From the NCBI GenBank assembly GCA_036365145.1, contig JAEOAD010000048.1, positions 14,799,501 through 14,863,500 of the forward strand: a stretch of DNA of 64,000 nucleotides, given 5' to 3'. How positions within the stretch are numbered: position 1 is the first letter of the stretch; each line of letters begins with the position of its first letter. A program made the position numbers and the translations under genes. Below, one piece after another: positions 22,441 through 34,058 of the stretch. The stretch comes from Orientallactaga sibirica. Lineage: Eukaryota; Chordata; Mammalia; Rodentia; Dipodidae. Under the pieces are notes generated by a model that saw only the letters and a program-made list of their open reading frames with translations, was not told the DNA's origin and ran no database searches.

Positions 22441-22607
22441 TTATATTATTTATTTTTAACTGTATGTGGAGAGAAGAGACAACACACACACACACACACG
22501 TGTGCCACTTTGCACATATGGTTTTACATGGGTACTGGGGAATCGAACTCAGGCCAGAAGATGTGTAAACAAGTGACTTTAACTGCTGAGCCATCTCTCC
22601 CTGCCCC
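22441..22607 (-). repeat. DIP-like SINE
   Basis: Reversed copy with its head at 22565-22607. A (CA)9 run replaces part of the pyrimidine stretch. Confidence 0.83.
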
Positions 22608-22751
22608 GTCAATACCATTTAAATAACAATACAATACGAAATGAAAGCAATAGACAGTGTGATGGGCAATAAAATTATACACACGTGTCACTGCACAGAA
22701 CATAAACATAATGTCTCATCTGGGAACTAATTTCTACATTATCTTAACTAT

Positions 22752-22963
22752 TTTTTTAATTTTATTTTACAGAGAGACAGAGGAAAGAAGAGAGAACTGG
22801 TGCACCAGGACCTTAGCCACTACATTTGAACTCCAGATATTGCACCATCTAGTGGGTCTGTGCGACCTTGTGCTTCTGCCTTACGTGGGATCTGGAGAGT
22901 CAAACATGGTTCCTTAGGCTTCAGAGACAAATGCCTTAACCACTAAGCCATCTCTCCAGCCCT
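22752..22963 (-). repeat. DIP-like SINE, D3
   Basis: Reversed D3 copy. Its CTCF-like core reads CCACTAGATGGTGC, one mismatch from the degenerate consensus. Confidence 0.87.
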
Positions 22964-23005
22964 GAACTATTACTTATACTCTGAAGAAAAAAATGTTTCA
23001 ATTAA

Positions 23006-23130
23006 ACATCTGAGTACTTACTTTGTAGCAGGAACTGTTCTAAGTACTTAGAACACAATCGTACACAAATGTACACCTTTCTCTCAAGAGGAAGTTATGG
23101 TCTAGGAGATGACACAAATATGTAGGTGCA
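23006..23130 (+). repeat. Ancient L2-like fragment
   Basis: 'gagtacttactttgtagcagg', 'actgttctaagtact' and 'ctcaagaggaagttatggtc' follow the L2 3'-end text that is widespread in mammals. Confidence 0.5.
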
Positions 23131-23389
23131 ATGTACCGCACTGATATCATACAGTATTGCACACATAACTGTGATACCAGTCACAACAAAGACTTTACAA
23201 GGGAAGTAAGTTCTGGAGTAGATTTTAAGGCAGAAAAAGTTGCCTAAGCAGGAGAAAATGAGTGGGAGGGGCATAAAAAAAGGGAGGGTGGGAGACTGAA
23301 GGCTAGGGAAAATGTACTGTGGTATTCAGCCCACCAGTAGAGGGTCAGACCTGAGAAACAAAGATGAGGGTTTTTTTTTGTGTGTTTTT

Positions 23390-23581
23390 TATATTTAACT
23401 TATTAATTTATTTGACAGAGAGAGAGCAAATGGACACGCCAGGGCCTCCAGACACTACAAACGATCTCCAGATGTGTGTGCCCCCTTGTGCATCTGGCTC
23501 ACATGGGTCCTGGAGAATCGAACCAGGATCCTTTGGCTTTGCAGGCAAACACCTTAACCGCTAAGCCATCTCTCCAGCCCC
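23390..23581 (-). repeat. DIP-like SINE, D1
   Basis: Reversed full-length copy. 'caaagatgag' occurs on both sides (about 23360 and 23581) as the target duplication. Confidence 0.92.
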
Positions 23582-23861
23582 AAAGATGAGTTTTGAAAGC
23601 AGTAACAAAACATTTATTGTCTCCTATCCTATGCTATGAACTTGTAAAATCTGAACTTGTAAAAGCTTACCCAAGAACCGATAGGATCAGAAGTACTTTA
23701 GAAGGAAGTTGTATGGCAGTATGGAGGAAGAACTGGTGTAGGAGTAAAAGGGAAGCAGGCAGTCAAATTGGTGGCTCGGGAGGTAGTACTCTAGGTTAAG
23801 CTTTGTAACCTTGGCACTCTCAAGTGAGTAATTCTTTTCCATGAGGAGTTGTTCCAAGCAC

Positions 23862-23990
23862 TGCAGGATGCTTAGCGGCAGCCCTACCTCCCACAAGATA
23901 TGGGAGCAGCATCAATTCAACCAAACATGTCTCCAGGTGTTGCTCCGTGTTGTCTCAGGGATACAACCACCCTGCCTAAGAACCACCTGT
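23862..23990 (+). mobile_element. MER5A-like hAT-Charlie DNA transposon fossil
   Basis: 'gcaggatgcttagcggcagcc', 'acatgtctccagg' and 'ctaagaaccacctg' occur in the order seen in the MER5A consensus as I remember it. Non-autonomous and coding nothing. Confidence 0.65.
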
Positions 23991-24704
23991 CTGGAACAAG
24001 AGGCAATGACAATAAAGAGAGCCACGGCCTAACTGTGCAAAGATCTGGGAGGCTAAAAACTACAGGTGTTTGGCTAAAAGTAGGAGCTGATAGAAAAAAA
24101 AAATCAAACAGCTAGCAAAGAAATAAGACAGGTGAACAAAATTTTAATGGAAAATGTCTATTGACTACAGTTTTCTGGCATTCCCTCATAGTAAACCAAA
24201 ACAATCCCTCTTCCCTTTCCCTTGGCTTCTCAACTCATAACTTAAGATTAGCTTTGAAAAACACTGATTTAAAAAAAAAAAAAAAAGCAATTTCTCTTGT
24301 TGATTTGTTAGTCTTCTGTTCTTAAAAGTTTCTCCAAGCCCATCTTACTAGTAAGTATGAGATGGAAGCATTGAAAGATGTCCTGCACTCAAACACCCAC
24401 CATTTCTACCACCTACACCATAAGCCCCAACGCCCTTTCCTGTGTGGCCTACCAAAGAGTGCCTGTAACTGTCTCTGTTCCTGCATTTTTCCTTTTTCAG
24501 TTCCTACTACACACTTAAGCCTCAAAATGCACTATAAAAATGAACTTATTTTTATAGTTCTTCTCAAAATCTATATGACTATTATAATAAGTAATTAAAC
24601 AGTTTTACTTATGAGGAATTTATTAAGAACATCTTTAGGCTTGAGCAGTTTTTAATTGTAGAATAGAACTATTATAAACACAGGAATCTTCATAAAAATT
24701 CTGA

Positions 24705-24765
24705 GGCTACAGGGCACAGCATTCACCTAGCAGCCCCATGGCCCTGGTGCCATCCCAGCTCAAGA
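24705..24765 (+). repeat. Possible ID-like fragment
   Basis: 'gcacagcattcacctagcag' and 'ggccctggtgccatccc' resemble a degraded tRNA-derived head. Weak. Confidence 0.3.
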
Positions 24766-25048
24766 TTCTGAATTCAGGAGACAAAGAATGAATGAGGCCT
24801 TAGACCGCATTTCTCAACAATGCCCAGTACTGCTGATCCATCCACTGACCATGTTTGAAGAGTAAAACCCTCTAGAATACCAGATAAAAGACCTAAATAA
24901 GAAATCAGTGATACACCCTCAAAAATGAAAAGGGGTGGAGGCTTAAAAGTTTAGCACCCTTTCTTAAAGCATTTTCAAGTTTACTCTAAAACACAGTCTT
25001 CAGAACCATTACTCAAAGCCCACAAACTTCAGCTTCTTAAAATCCTTT

Positions 25049-25204
25049 GCTGGGTGTGGTGGCACACACCTTTAATCCCAACACCCAGGAGGCAGAGGTA
25101 GAAGAATTGCTGTGAGTTCGAGGCCAGCCTGAGACTACATAATAAATTCCAGGTCAGCCTGGACTAAAGCAAGACTCTACCTCAAAAAAAAAAAAAAAAA
25201 AAAA
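25049..25204 (+). repeat. B1 SINE
   Basis: Full length with a 22-nt A tail, at whose end the RPL37A pseudogene starts. Confidence 0.92.
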
Positions 25205-25563
25205 TGCTCTCTGTGGTCTGGCTCAGGTCACGGTGACATTGCCAAATGGTCAAATGCACCAAGAAGGTCGGTAAGTACAGGCACTACTATCATGCCTCCC
25301 TCCAGAAGATGGTGAAGAAGACTGAAATCAGCCAGCACGCCAAGTACACTTGTTCCCTCTGTGGCAAAACCAAGATATGGGCATCTGGCACTGCAGTTCC
25401 TGCATGAAAACAGTAGCTGGAAGGGCCTGGACCTACAACATGACTTTTGCTGTCACAGTCAAGTCTGCCATCAGAAGACTGAAGGACCAGTAGAAGCCCT
25501 AGCATTTGAGACATCCCTAGCCTGCAATAAATGGGTTAATTTATGTAACAAACAAACAAACAA
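25205..25563 (+). pseudogene. RPL37A: RPL37A (eL43) processed pseudogene
   Basis: Intronless copy of the mRNA for ribosomal protein eL43, a small zinc-ribbon protein of the large subunit. The reading starts at the ATG at 25246. Recognisable segments are [34 protein letters not shown] and [11 protein letters not shown], with a stop at about 25494. A 9-bp deletion near the start and one near the end keep frame. A net loss of about 13 bp after the GKTK codons shifts the frame, so no full protein can be made. The 3' UTR with AATAAA (near 25525) and an A-rich remnant are retained, as expected of an L1-mobilised mRNA copy. It lies directly in the A-tail of a B1 and is antisense to PAN3. Confidence 0.95.
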
Positions 25564-25578
25564 CAACAACAAAAAACA

Positions 25579-25785
25579 AGGCTAGAGAGATGGCTTAGCA
25601 GTTAAGGCATAAGGACCCATGGTTGATTCTCCAGGTCCCAAGTAAGCTAGGCGCACAAGGTGACTCAAGTGCACAAGGTCACACACATGTACATAAGAGG
25701 GTGCGTGCATCTGGACTTCAACTGCAGTGACTGGAAGCCCTGGTGAGCCAATTCTCTCAATCCTTTTCTCTAATTAAAAAAAACA
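25579..25785 (+). repeat. DIP-like SINE, D3-like
   Basis: Contains 'gtgactcaagtgcacaagg' as in D3. The head lacks about 12 bp before 'taaggaccc'. Inserted in the pseudogene's A-rich tail. Confidence 0.85.
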
Positions 25786-25815
25786 AACAAAAATACTGTA
25801 AGAGCAAAATATCTT

Positions 25816-26006
25816 TGAGCTAAATAGATGGCTCAGCAGTTAAGGCACTTGCCTGCAAAGCCTAATGACCTGGTTCGATTCCCTAGTAACTACATAAAAC
25901 CAAATACACAAAGTGGTGCATGCATCTGCAGAGGCTAGAGACCCTAGCTTGCCCATTCTCATTTATTCTCCCCACCCCCTTGCAAATAAATAAATAATCT
26001 AAAACA
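25816..26006 (+). repeat. DIP-like SINE, D1
   Basis: Diverged, with a deletion in the body near 25930, (AAAT) tail. Confidence 0.86.
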
Positions 26007-26096
26007 AAAAGCCTGTACCTCATTCTGTACAAGCCAGTTGCAATAATTTAATTCCTAGCAAGTGAATTAAATCTCTAGATTCACACTTGTTTTTCT

Positions 26097-26328
26097 TTTT
26101 TTTTTTTAATTGTTTTATTTTATTTTGGAGAGAGACATAGAGACAGAGAGGGAGAAGGAGACAGAGAATGGGCGTGCCAGCAGTGTCTCAGCTGCTGTGA
26201 ACGAAATCCGGATGCGTGCGCGCCCTTGCGTCACTTTACATCTGGCTAAACGTGGGACCTGGAGATTGGAACCAGGTTCTTAGGCTTAGCAGGCAGGTGC
26301 CTTAACCGCTAAGCCATCTCTCCAGCCC
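26097..26328 (-). repeat. DIP-like SINE, D2
   Basis: Reversed copy with 'ttgtttttcttt' on both sides. A deletion removes the segment with the CTCF-like core. Confidence 0.92.
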
Positions 26329-26374
26329 TTGTTTTTCTTTTATTTCTTCCCCCTTCCTCCCTCTCTTCCCTTTC

Positions 26375-26485
26375 CTGAGAGTGGGTACAATGACTTGAAT
26401 TTGCTATGTAGCAGTGGATGACCTTTAACTCCCGATCTTCCTGCCTCCACCTCCCAACAAGTATGCACCATCATGCCCAGCCACA
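26375..26485 (-). repeat. Old B1-like SINE
   Basis: Reversed and substituted, ending in 'atcatgcccagcc'. Confidence 0.6.
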
Positions 26486-27329
26486 CTTAAAAAAAAATTC
26501 ATTTACTCAAGTCCCTCTGTCCTGTCCTTCTGAGATACAAATAATCAGTAAGATCTACTCCCTCCCCCCCCCAAGAGTCTTTAGAGAAAAGCAATCTAAA
26601 AGACCCCTGTGTGTATGGAAAATGAAAACTCCCAAATAACAGACTAATTTTCAGAGTACAACAATTGGCAATTCCAAATCAGCAGCATCCTGTCAGTCAC
26701 ACATTCATACATGTCATAATCTAACTGTTAACACACTAGAGACAACAAAATGCTAATTTAGAACAAAAGGTTTCCACGGCCCTGAATTTTATGAAAGAAC
26801 CCCTCTGAATTATCAAAAACATAACAATCACACTTTCACTATTCTCCAATAAAACAACCAATGATTAAATAATACTAAATACTAAAAAGATTTGGATATC
26901 AAAACATTTAATAAAGTAAAAACCAGTAATGCACATATATCAACTGTACTTCCTTGACCCAATGCTTCATGAAGACATGAGCTCACAATCTTTTGAAGTG
27001 ACAACTGAGCCATTCTGAGAATGAAGCCCATCGACTAGACACCTTTGGCCTTAGAGCTCCATTTCCAAATAGGCCCACATTTCTTTCACAACCTCCTCTA
27101 ACACCAAACAGCCATCCTTTAGTTAATGAAATGCCCTGATAGCATATCTGTAATTATACATACTAAATACAAGATTATTATTCCATTAATGCTTGGTAAT
27201 TAAGTTAATGAGAGGAAAAAAGGGGGGCTGCCAAACTGGTTAAATCCACTTTAATTAATTAATTTATTTATGTTATTTCTTTTACTTAATTTTTTATTTT
27301 TATTTTATTTTATTTTATTTTATTTATTT

Positions 27330-27440
27330 TTTTGATTCTTGGTGTACAGCCTGAAGCTCACTGTGTAAACCTGTGGAGACCCTTCTGGTTCTGCCCGCCA
27401 GGCCCTGAGATTATGGGTAAGCACCACCATGCCTAGATAC
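27330..27440 (-). repeat. Old B1-like SINE
   Basis: 'gcctgaagctcactgtgtaa' to 'caccaccatgcct', preceded by an expanded (TTTTA)n reversed tail. Confidence 0.5.
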
Positions 27441-27473
27441 CATTTGAATTTTTTAAATCAAATAAGCTAATTT

Positions 27474-27720
27474 CTTTTTTCTTTTTTTTTAATTTTTATT
27501 TTTATTTATTTATTTGAGAGTGACAAAGAGAGAAAGAGGCAGAGAGAGAGGAAGAGAGAGAATGAGTACACCAGGGCCTCCAGCCACTGCAAACAAACTC
27601 CAGATGCATATGCCACCTTGTACATCTGGCTTACATGGGTACTGGGGAATCAAGCCTCGAACAAGGGTCCTTAGACTTCACGAGCAAGCACTTAACTGCT
27701 AAGGCATCTCTCCAGACCCC
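27474..27720 (-). repeat. DIP-like SINE, D1
   Basis: Reversed, full length with long T-rich and (GA)n parts. Small insertion (cctcga) next to the B box. Confidence 0.9.
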
Positions 27721-27942
27721 AAATAAACTAATTTCTATATATTATCTTCACCACATGGACCTACCTCCACCTAAATTGCTAATTATTAATATAAATTCCT
27801 TTATATTTTAAAGGCTTCTATACTTAATTTAAAACTCTAGGTCCAGACTAACAAATAACTACAGCTTGGGCTCCAGTGTTTTGGGGATCTTGTTGTTGCC
27901 ATTTCCCATGGATAGGAGGCTTAAAAAATGAAAAAGAAAAAA

Positions 27943-28083
27943 CCAGGAATAGTGGCACACGCATTTAATCCCAGCCCTCAGAGGCAGAGGTAGGAGAACT
28001 GCAGAGAGTTTGAGGTCACCCTGAAACTACATAGTGAATTCCAGGTTAGTCTGAGCTAGAGTAAGACCCTATCTCAAAAAACC
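27943..28083 (+). repeat. B1 SINE
   Basis: Near full length, moderately diverged. Confidence 0.87.
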
Positions 28084-28104
28084 AAAGGAGGAAAAAAAAA
28101 ACCT

Positions 28105-28318
28105 GGGCCTGGTGGTACAGGCCTGCAATCCCACTACCCAGGTCTCAGCTGAGGCAAGAGAATTACAAAGTCAAGCCTGCCTCTACTACAAAATAAATTC
28201 AAAGCTGGCCTGGGCTACTAAATGAAGCCCTGTTTCAAAACGTACCAAGAGGGCTAGTGGTACAGCACTTACTTTCCAGCAGTAAGCCCTAGATTCAATC
28301 TGCAATGCCACAAAAATA
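28105..28318 (+). repeat. Old B1-like SINE followed by ID-like unit
   Basis: A B1-like body (28105-28240) is followed by an ID-like head with A-box and B-box remnants ('gggctagtggtacagcactt', 'gattcaatctgcaatgcc'). It may be two insertions. Confidence 0.5.
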
Positions 28319-28631
28319 GTGACAGACAGACAGTAAAACCAACCAGCCTGTATTCTGTCACTCCAATTCATTATCATAAATTGTGGTTGTTGGGTAGAAT
28401 ACAGTAGGCTTCCTATGTTTTCACTGTAAGTTAAAGACAATAGTAGGAAGAGCTAGGCGATAATGTACATAAAAAGTAGGATACAGACAAAGTGCCACTG
28501 TTAATGACTCATACTGAGATAAGCATTTGTAAATGAAAAAGACCTTTTGATGTGAGCCAAAAATTTTCACAAGCTTTTTGTAATCAACAGAACAAAATTT
28601 CCTTGTAACCATGAATCTTAAGAAATTCAGA

Positions 28632-28799
28632 AGCTGGGCGTCATGGTCCACGCCTTTAATCCCAGCACTCGGGAGGCAGAGGTAGGAGGATCACCATGAG
28701 TTTGAAGCCACCCTGAACCTATGTATTGAATTCCAGGTCAGCCTGGGCTAGAGTGAAACCATACCTCAAAAAAAAAAAAAAAAAAAAAAAAAAAGAAAG

Positions 28800-28833
<34 letters not shown>

Positions 28834-28852
28834 GAAAAGAAAAGAAATTCAG
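28632..28852 (+). repeat. B1 SINE with (AAAG) expanded tail
   Basis: Full length. The tail runs to 28843. 'agaaattcag' flanks the element on both sides. Confidence 0.93.
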
Positions 28853-29055
28853 CATAAGAACTCAGTGAAAAATGTAAAAATTAAAGTATATGGATACCCC
28901 TTGACGTTAGAATAAACATTCACGATATTCCTTCCAAAGAACAGCCTTATCATTTCTTTACTCAGCCACAAAAGACATTCTTTCAAATATATGTCTTTAT
29001 CTACACACTATAGCAACTACCACACATTTAAACAAGTTTCAATGAATTTTCATTT

Positions 29056-29299
29056 GTATTTTTTCTTTTTTTTTGGAGAGACACACAGAGAGAGGGAGAG
29101 GAAGACAGAGAGAATGGACATGCCAGCAGCCTCTCAGCCTCTGTGAACAAACGCCAGATGCATGCACCCCCTTGTGGGAAAGTGCGGCATTGTGCCCTTG
29201 CATCACCTCATTTGGCTAAACGTGGGACCTGAAGCTTGGAACCGGCACTCTTAGGCTTAGCAGGCAGGCGCCTTAACCGCTAAGTCATTTCTCCAGCCC
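29056..29299 (-). repeat. DIP-like SINE, D2
   Basis: Reversed. The CTCF-like core at 29164-29177 has one substitution (CCACAAGGGGGTGC). Confidence 0.9.
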
Positions 29300-29359
29300 A
29301 TTTGTTTTTTAATTACATTAGAGAGAAAGAAAACAACACAGCTCTTTGTGAAAGGAAGC

Positions 29360-29752
29360 TGTGGTACTTTGAATGGATATCTCCTAATAGATTCAGGAGC
29401 TTATTAAAGCTAGTAAATTATTAGATTTCCAACTGCCTGACAGGAGGAGGTGTCACTATGGGTGGATCCTAGGGTCTGGTCCAGCCCTAAGGTGTGTTTG
29501 GGGGGGGGGGGTGGATCTGAATTCCAGCCTAAGTTATACAGAGGGCTGGAGCTCTGCCTGGGCTTCCTGGAGTGTGCTAGCGTACGGTGCTGCTCGTGGT
29601 ATTTCTCTCTGCATGGTCCCGTGAAAGGGGGACAGTTTCTTCCACCATCACGGAACTTCCCCTGGATTTGTACACTTCAAATAAACCTTACTATAAACTG
29701 TGTCTTGTCTCTTGGAGGTTCGTCCCAGCAACATGAAGCTGACTATGACAAA
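29360..29752 (+). mobile_element. MaLR-type solo LTR
   Basis: TGTGGTACTTTGAATGG start, AATAAA near 29680 and an ACA end at 29750. Same family as the minus-strand copy at 5718-6093. Confidence 0.62.
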
Positions 29753-29881
29753 AGTTTGACTATTGGTCAAAGCAGTAAAAATAACGTGTTCAATTAATTA
29801 CATAAACATATGTCAGCTCTTTCTATCACAATTACTCAGATTGGAGATCACCATGTTATTTTAATTTTAAAAAACAAGATT

Positions 29882-30068
29882 AGGGCTGTAGGGATGGCTT
29901 AGTGGTTAAAGCATTTGCCTGCAAAGTCATAGGACCCAGGTTCAATTCCCCAGGATCCACGTTAGCCAGTTGCACAAAGGGGTGCACACATATGGAGTTC
30001 GTCTGCGGTGGCGTGCCCATTCTCTCTCCCCACCCTTTCACTGGCAAATAAATAAATAAATAAAAATT
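29882..30068 (+). repeat. DIP-like SINE, D1
   Basis: Near full length, shortened in the pyrimidine stretch. Forms an inverted pair with the next element. Confidence 0.9.
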
Positions 30069-30085
30069 AAAAATGAGATTAATAT

Positions 30086-30287
30086 TTATTTTATTCTATT
30101 TATTTATTTGAGAGAAAGAGGCAGAGAGAGGGAGGGAGGGAGAGAATGGGCACGCCAGCCACAGCAAACAAACTGCAGACGCATGCACCCCCTTGTGCAT
30201 CTGGTTTACATAGGCCATGGAGAATCGAACCAGGATCCTTTGGCTTTGCAGACAAGTGCCTTAATGGCTAAGCTATCTCTCCAGCCC
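30086..30287 (-). repeat. DIP-like SINE, D1
   Basis: Reversed. Flanked by 'gagattaatattt' on both sides (30074-30086 and 30288-30300). Confidence 0.93.
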
Positions 30288-30699
30288 CGAGATTAATATT
30301 TTTTTAATGTAGTTAATAATCTGAATTAGTATTACATTTCAAAACAAACAGTATAAATTACTTGTGAAATTCAAAACCAAAATACAAAAAAAGAGGAAGA
30401 GATCACAGAATCTGGAGTTCAAAACTCTACAAAAGAGCTCTCACCATGAATTTAAATATAAATATAGTTTTTTTCCAATAGAAAAATTAGCTAAGGGCAT
30501 GAAATACGAAGAGCCAATAATGACAGATGTCCAACAAAACTGATGATGACACATAAACAAGGTCTGCCTACAAAAACACCAAGTTATGAAAGATTCTTAC
30601 ATTCCAGTGTTTTTACAACTGGGTTTTCACAAAACCTAGAACTGAGGATAAGGAATATAAATTTACTTCATTTCTGAAAGGATGGGTATTCTTTTTCTT

Positions 30700-30905
30700 A
30701 AAAAAAATTATTTCACTGAGAGAGAGAGAAAAAAGAGGCAGAGAGAGAGAAAGAGAGAATGGGCATGCCAGGGCCTATAGCCACTGCAGACTCCAGACCC
30801 ATGTGCCACCCTGTGCATCTGCTTTACGTGGGTACTGAAGAATCAAACCTGGATCCTTTGGCTTTGTAGACAAGTGCCTTAATCACTAAGTCATCTCTCC
30901 AGCCC
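30700..30905 (-). repeat. DIP-like SINE, D1
   Basis: Reversed, with 'atgggtattctt' on both sides. Confidence 0.92.
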
Positions 30906-31557
30906 AGTATGGGTATTCTTGCCCCAGAAACTGGGTTGAAATAATAATGTAACTGGCAAAGAAGCAGGCATAAGATTAATCAATGTTTTATCTTCTTTTC
31001 TCCCTATCACCAGTGGCCTGCTCCCACTACCTCTTTGAACCTTGCAGAGGCTCAGTCAGCTTACTCTTCCAGTAGCTTTACATAAGAGATCTTTTTTGCT
31101 TTCCTATGAAATATAAATAAAATCCATTGTTAAATTAATTGATTTATTGAATCTGATCCTCAAAATTAAAACAAATCACAAAGAACTGCTGTAATTAAAT
31201 CATAAAACATAGATTAATTTGTAAAAGAATTATTTAAGTCCACCATATTACCTGAAACAGATTCAGAAAATCACCATCAATATGGACAAAGTCAAGTTTC
31301 TATTTTCTGCCACTGCATCACAGAAAAATTTCTGATGGATTTTCACCAAATAGAGGAAGTATGTGAGAAGCTAACAGGAAGTTTCTGTAGGAAGGAGAAG
31401 GAGGTGAACACTCCAAGGTGGACTGCTTCAGAGCAGGTCCACAACATTTTCCAACACTTTCTGGTCTAGACTAAATAGCAAAAAGTATCTATTTACATAA
31501 CAGTGGTTAACTTCCCAACAAGGCTTGAAAGGGATAACAAGTATCATGTATTCCTAC

Positions 31558-31755
31558 CAGTAACAGCTATCAATTACTGGGCACTTCTGTGCCAGACAAC
31601 ATATCCCATTTAGTTCTCAAAACAACTCTATTTAAGTAGGTACTAAATATTATTATGATTTACAGGTTGACAGAGTTAAAGACATGAAGATAATCAGTAA
31701 AGAAACAGAGATTCAATTATAACAGCCTTACATCCAACTCTTAACTCTAAAACCT
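31558..31755 (+). repeat. MIR SINE (ancient)
   Basis: 'gggcacttctgtgccagaca', 'tcaaaacaactctat' and 'aagtaggtactaaatattat' followed by 'gatttacagg' occur in MIR order. Confidence 0.8.
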
Positions 31756-32357
31756 TAATTATAATTGAAAACTACTGGGTCATTGCTATTCCTAACGTTA
31801 CTCTTTGAAATAGGAGACTATGAACAAGCTATAAGCAGGAATCACACATGAGTACCTCCCAGGCTAGGAACTTACGATTCCTAAGAACTATTTCTAAAAG
31901 GGACTCAGATCTATCTCTATAAGGCAAAAATGTCACCTTCACCTGGCTTAAGAACATAATACACATTCCCACTTTTTGGTAAACAGAAGTGACCTCAATA
32001 AAGGAAAAGTAACACTGAGTACATTGATTTCGACTTCTAAACACAATTGTATATAATAACATTATTACACACTACCCATCGGTAAATGTTTTAACAATAT
32101 AATAAACTGATACAGCTGCCTAGAAATCTAAGAACCAAGTTAAGCACTGTCTCTTTTAGACCATCTATGAAGAACTTCAAAATAATTGTTCTACAAATTA
32201 AGTTTAGAATGGATTTTCCTTTTAAGTTTTATTACTTTTCAGTATCATCTCCATTTTCTGAATACTTTTATTTAATTTTTTAAAAGCAACTGGCTTGATG
32301 TGTCAACAAGGTCAAATAATCAAAAGGACTGAGGATTGGGAGAGGATTTATACTCCA

Positions 32358-32531
32358 CACTTGCCTGCAAAGCCAAAGGATCCTAGTTCGATTCTTCAGG
32401 ACCCACGTAAGCCAGCTGCACAAGGGGGTGCATACATCTGCAGTTCTTTTGTAGTGGCTGGAGGCCCTGGCGTGCCCATTCTCTCTCTCCAACCCCCTCC
32501 CCGTCTCTTTCTAATAAAATATATTTTTTAA
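32358..32531 (+). repeat. DIP-like SINE, D1, 5'-truncated
   Basis: Starts at 'acttgcctgcaaagccaaag', so the A box is missing. Confidence 0.87.
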
Positions 32532-32877
32532 AAAACCTAAAAATATTCAAATAAAGTTTCATATTGAAACTAAAAGCACTGAAATGTAAGCCAACCAAAG
32601 AAATGTAAATGATAAACATAAAGGTTGTTTTTTGCTGTGGGGAGGAAGTAAGTGAACAATGAAACAGGCCAATAGCCTAAAACATGTAAAAGGGGAAGCC
32701 AAGAACACTAGACACAAACTAAGATTTCCCTTTTTGCCTTGAATTTACACAAATCACATCTGGTGGCCCTACATAAAAACTCATCACTTGGCAAGAATCA
32801 CATCATAGCACTAACTCACTTCATTCTTATAACTATTTGTATTTCAACATCTAACTTTCTTAAAAAGCTATTTTAGA

Positions 32878-33031
32878 GCCTGCCATGGTAGCACACGCCT
32901 TTAATCCCAGCACTCGAGAGGCAAAGGTAGGAGGATGACCAAGAGTCTGAGGCCACCCTAAGACTACAAAGTGAATTCCAAGTCAGCCTGGGCTAGAGTG
33001 AGATCTCACCTCAAAAAGAAAAAAAAAAAAA
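32878..33031 (+). repeat. B1 SINE
   Basis: Full length, moderately diverged, A13 tail. Confidence 0.9.
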
Positions 33032-33309
33032 GCTCATTACTAGAAAAATAATCATGTATTTGGATGCCATAGTATTATCAGGTTCATGCAGACATTTCTA
33101 ACCCTATAATGTATGTAGCACTGGTCCCTTGAATACGATGAATCCCATCACTCTAAGACTCAGGTTCTCATATACACAACTCTTCAGTAATGCTCTCACA
33201 TCTAACAGTCGCAAGAATGGTTACTGAACCCCTTTGCACTCTTTTTCAAACCACATTTTATTTCAGCATCTCCCCAAAGATACCAAGAAACTCAGCCATC
33301 ATCTTTCTT

Positions 33310-33640
33310 TGTGCATAATGTGTGCATGCCTGTGTGTGCATATGGTACACGTGGAGGTACTATACACATGTTGGAGGCCAAAGGCTGAGTTCTGATATCT
33401 TCTTCAATCATTCTCTTTATTTTACTGAGGGAGGGTCTCGCGCTTTAAAACCAGAGCTCACCAATTCTGCTAGTCTACTAACCAGCTTGCTTAGGGAATT
33501 GTGTCTCCGCCTCCTGCAAATGAATTACAAGACGTCTCCATGTTCACCCAGCAAATATGTGAATACTAGGGTTATAAACTCCAGTCCTCACACTTGCAGG
33601 GCAAACAATTTACCAAGTGGCTCATTTCTCCCCTGCCCCT
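33310..33640 (-). repeat. Old rodent SINE, B3/RSINE1-type
   Basis: A TG-rich start, 'tggaggccaaaggctgagtt', a B1-like 'gagggagggtctcg' block and a terminal 'tttaccaagtggctcatttc' resemble the composite older rodent SINE. A relative lies at 38240-38620. Confidence 0.5.
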
Positions 33641-33786
33641 TTCTTAGTTTATCTGTGAAGGCTACTCAAGAGAATAGGTTTATCTGAAGCTCCTAACTCT
33701 GTTATGTATAATGAATATAACCCAATATACCTTCTCTCTAGATAGCTTAGCTTCTCCACATTCCTCACCCTCAAAAAGCCAAATCA

Positions 33787-33939
33787 GCCGGGCGTGCCCA
33801 GCACTCAGGAAGCAGAGATAGGAGGATTGCTGTGAGTTCGAGGCCACCCTGAGACTACACAGTGAATTCCAGGTCAGCCTGGACTAGGGTGAAACCCTAC
33901 CTCAAAAAAAAATTAAAAAACAAACAAACAAAAAAAATC
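33787..33939 (+). repeat. B1 SINE with internal deletion
   Basis: 'gccgggcgtg' joins directly to 'cccagcactcagg', losing about 20 bp that include part of the internal promoter. Confidence 0.88.
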
Positions 33940-34058
33940 AGCAGAGGTAGGTGAATCGCCATGAGTTTGAGGACAGCTTGAGACTACATAGTGAATTCCA
34001 GGTCAGCCTGGACTAGAGCAAGACCCTACCTTAAGGAAGAAAAAAAAAAAAAAAAATC
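33940..34058 (+). repeat. B1 SINE, 5'-truncated
   Basis: Begins at 'gcagaggtaggtgaatcg', in the tail of the preceding B1. Confidence 0.87.
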
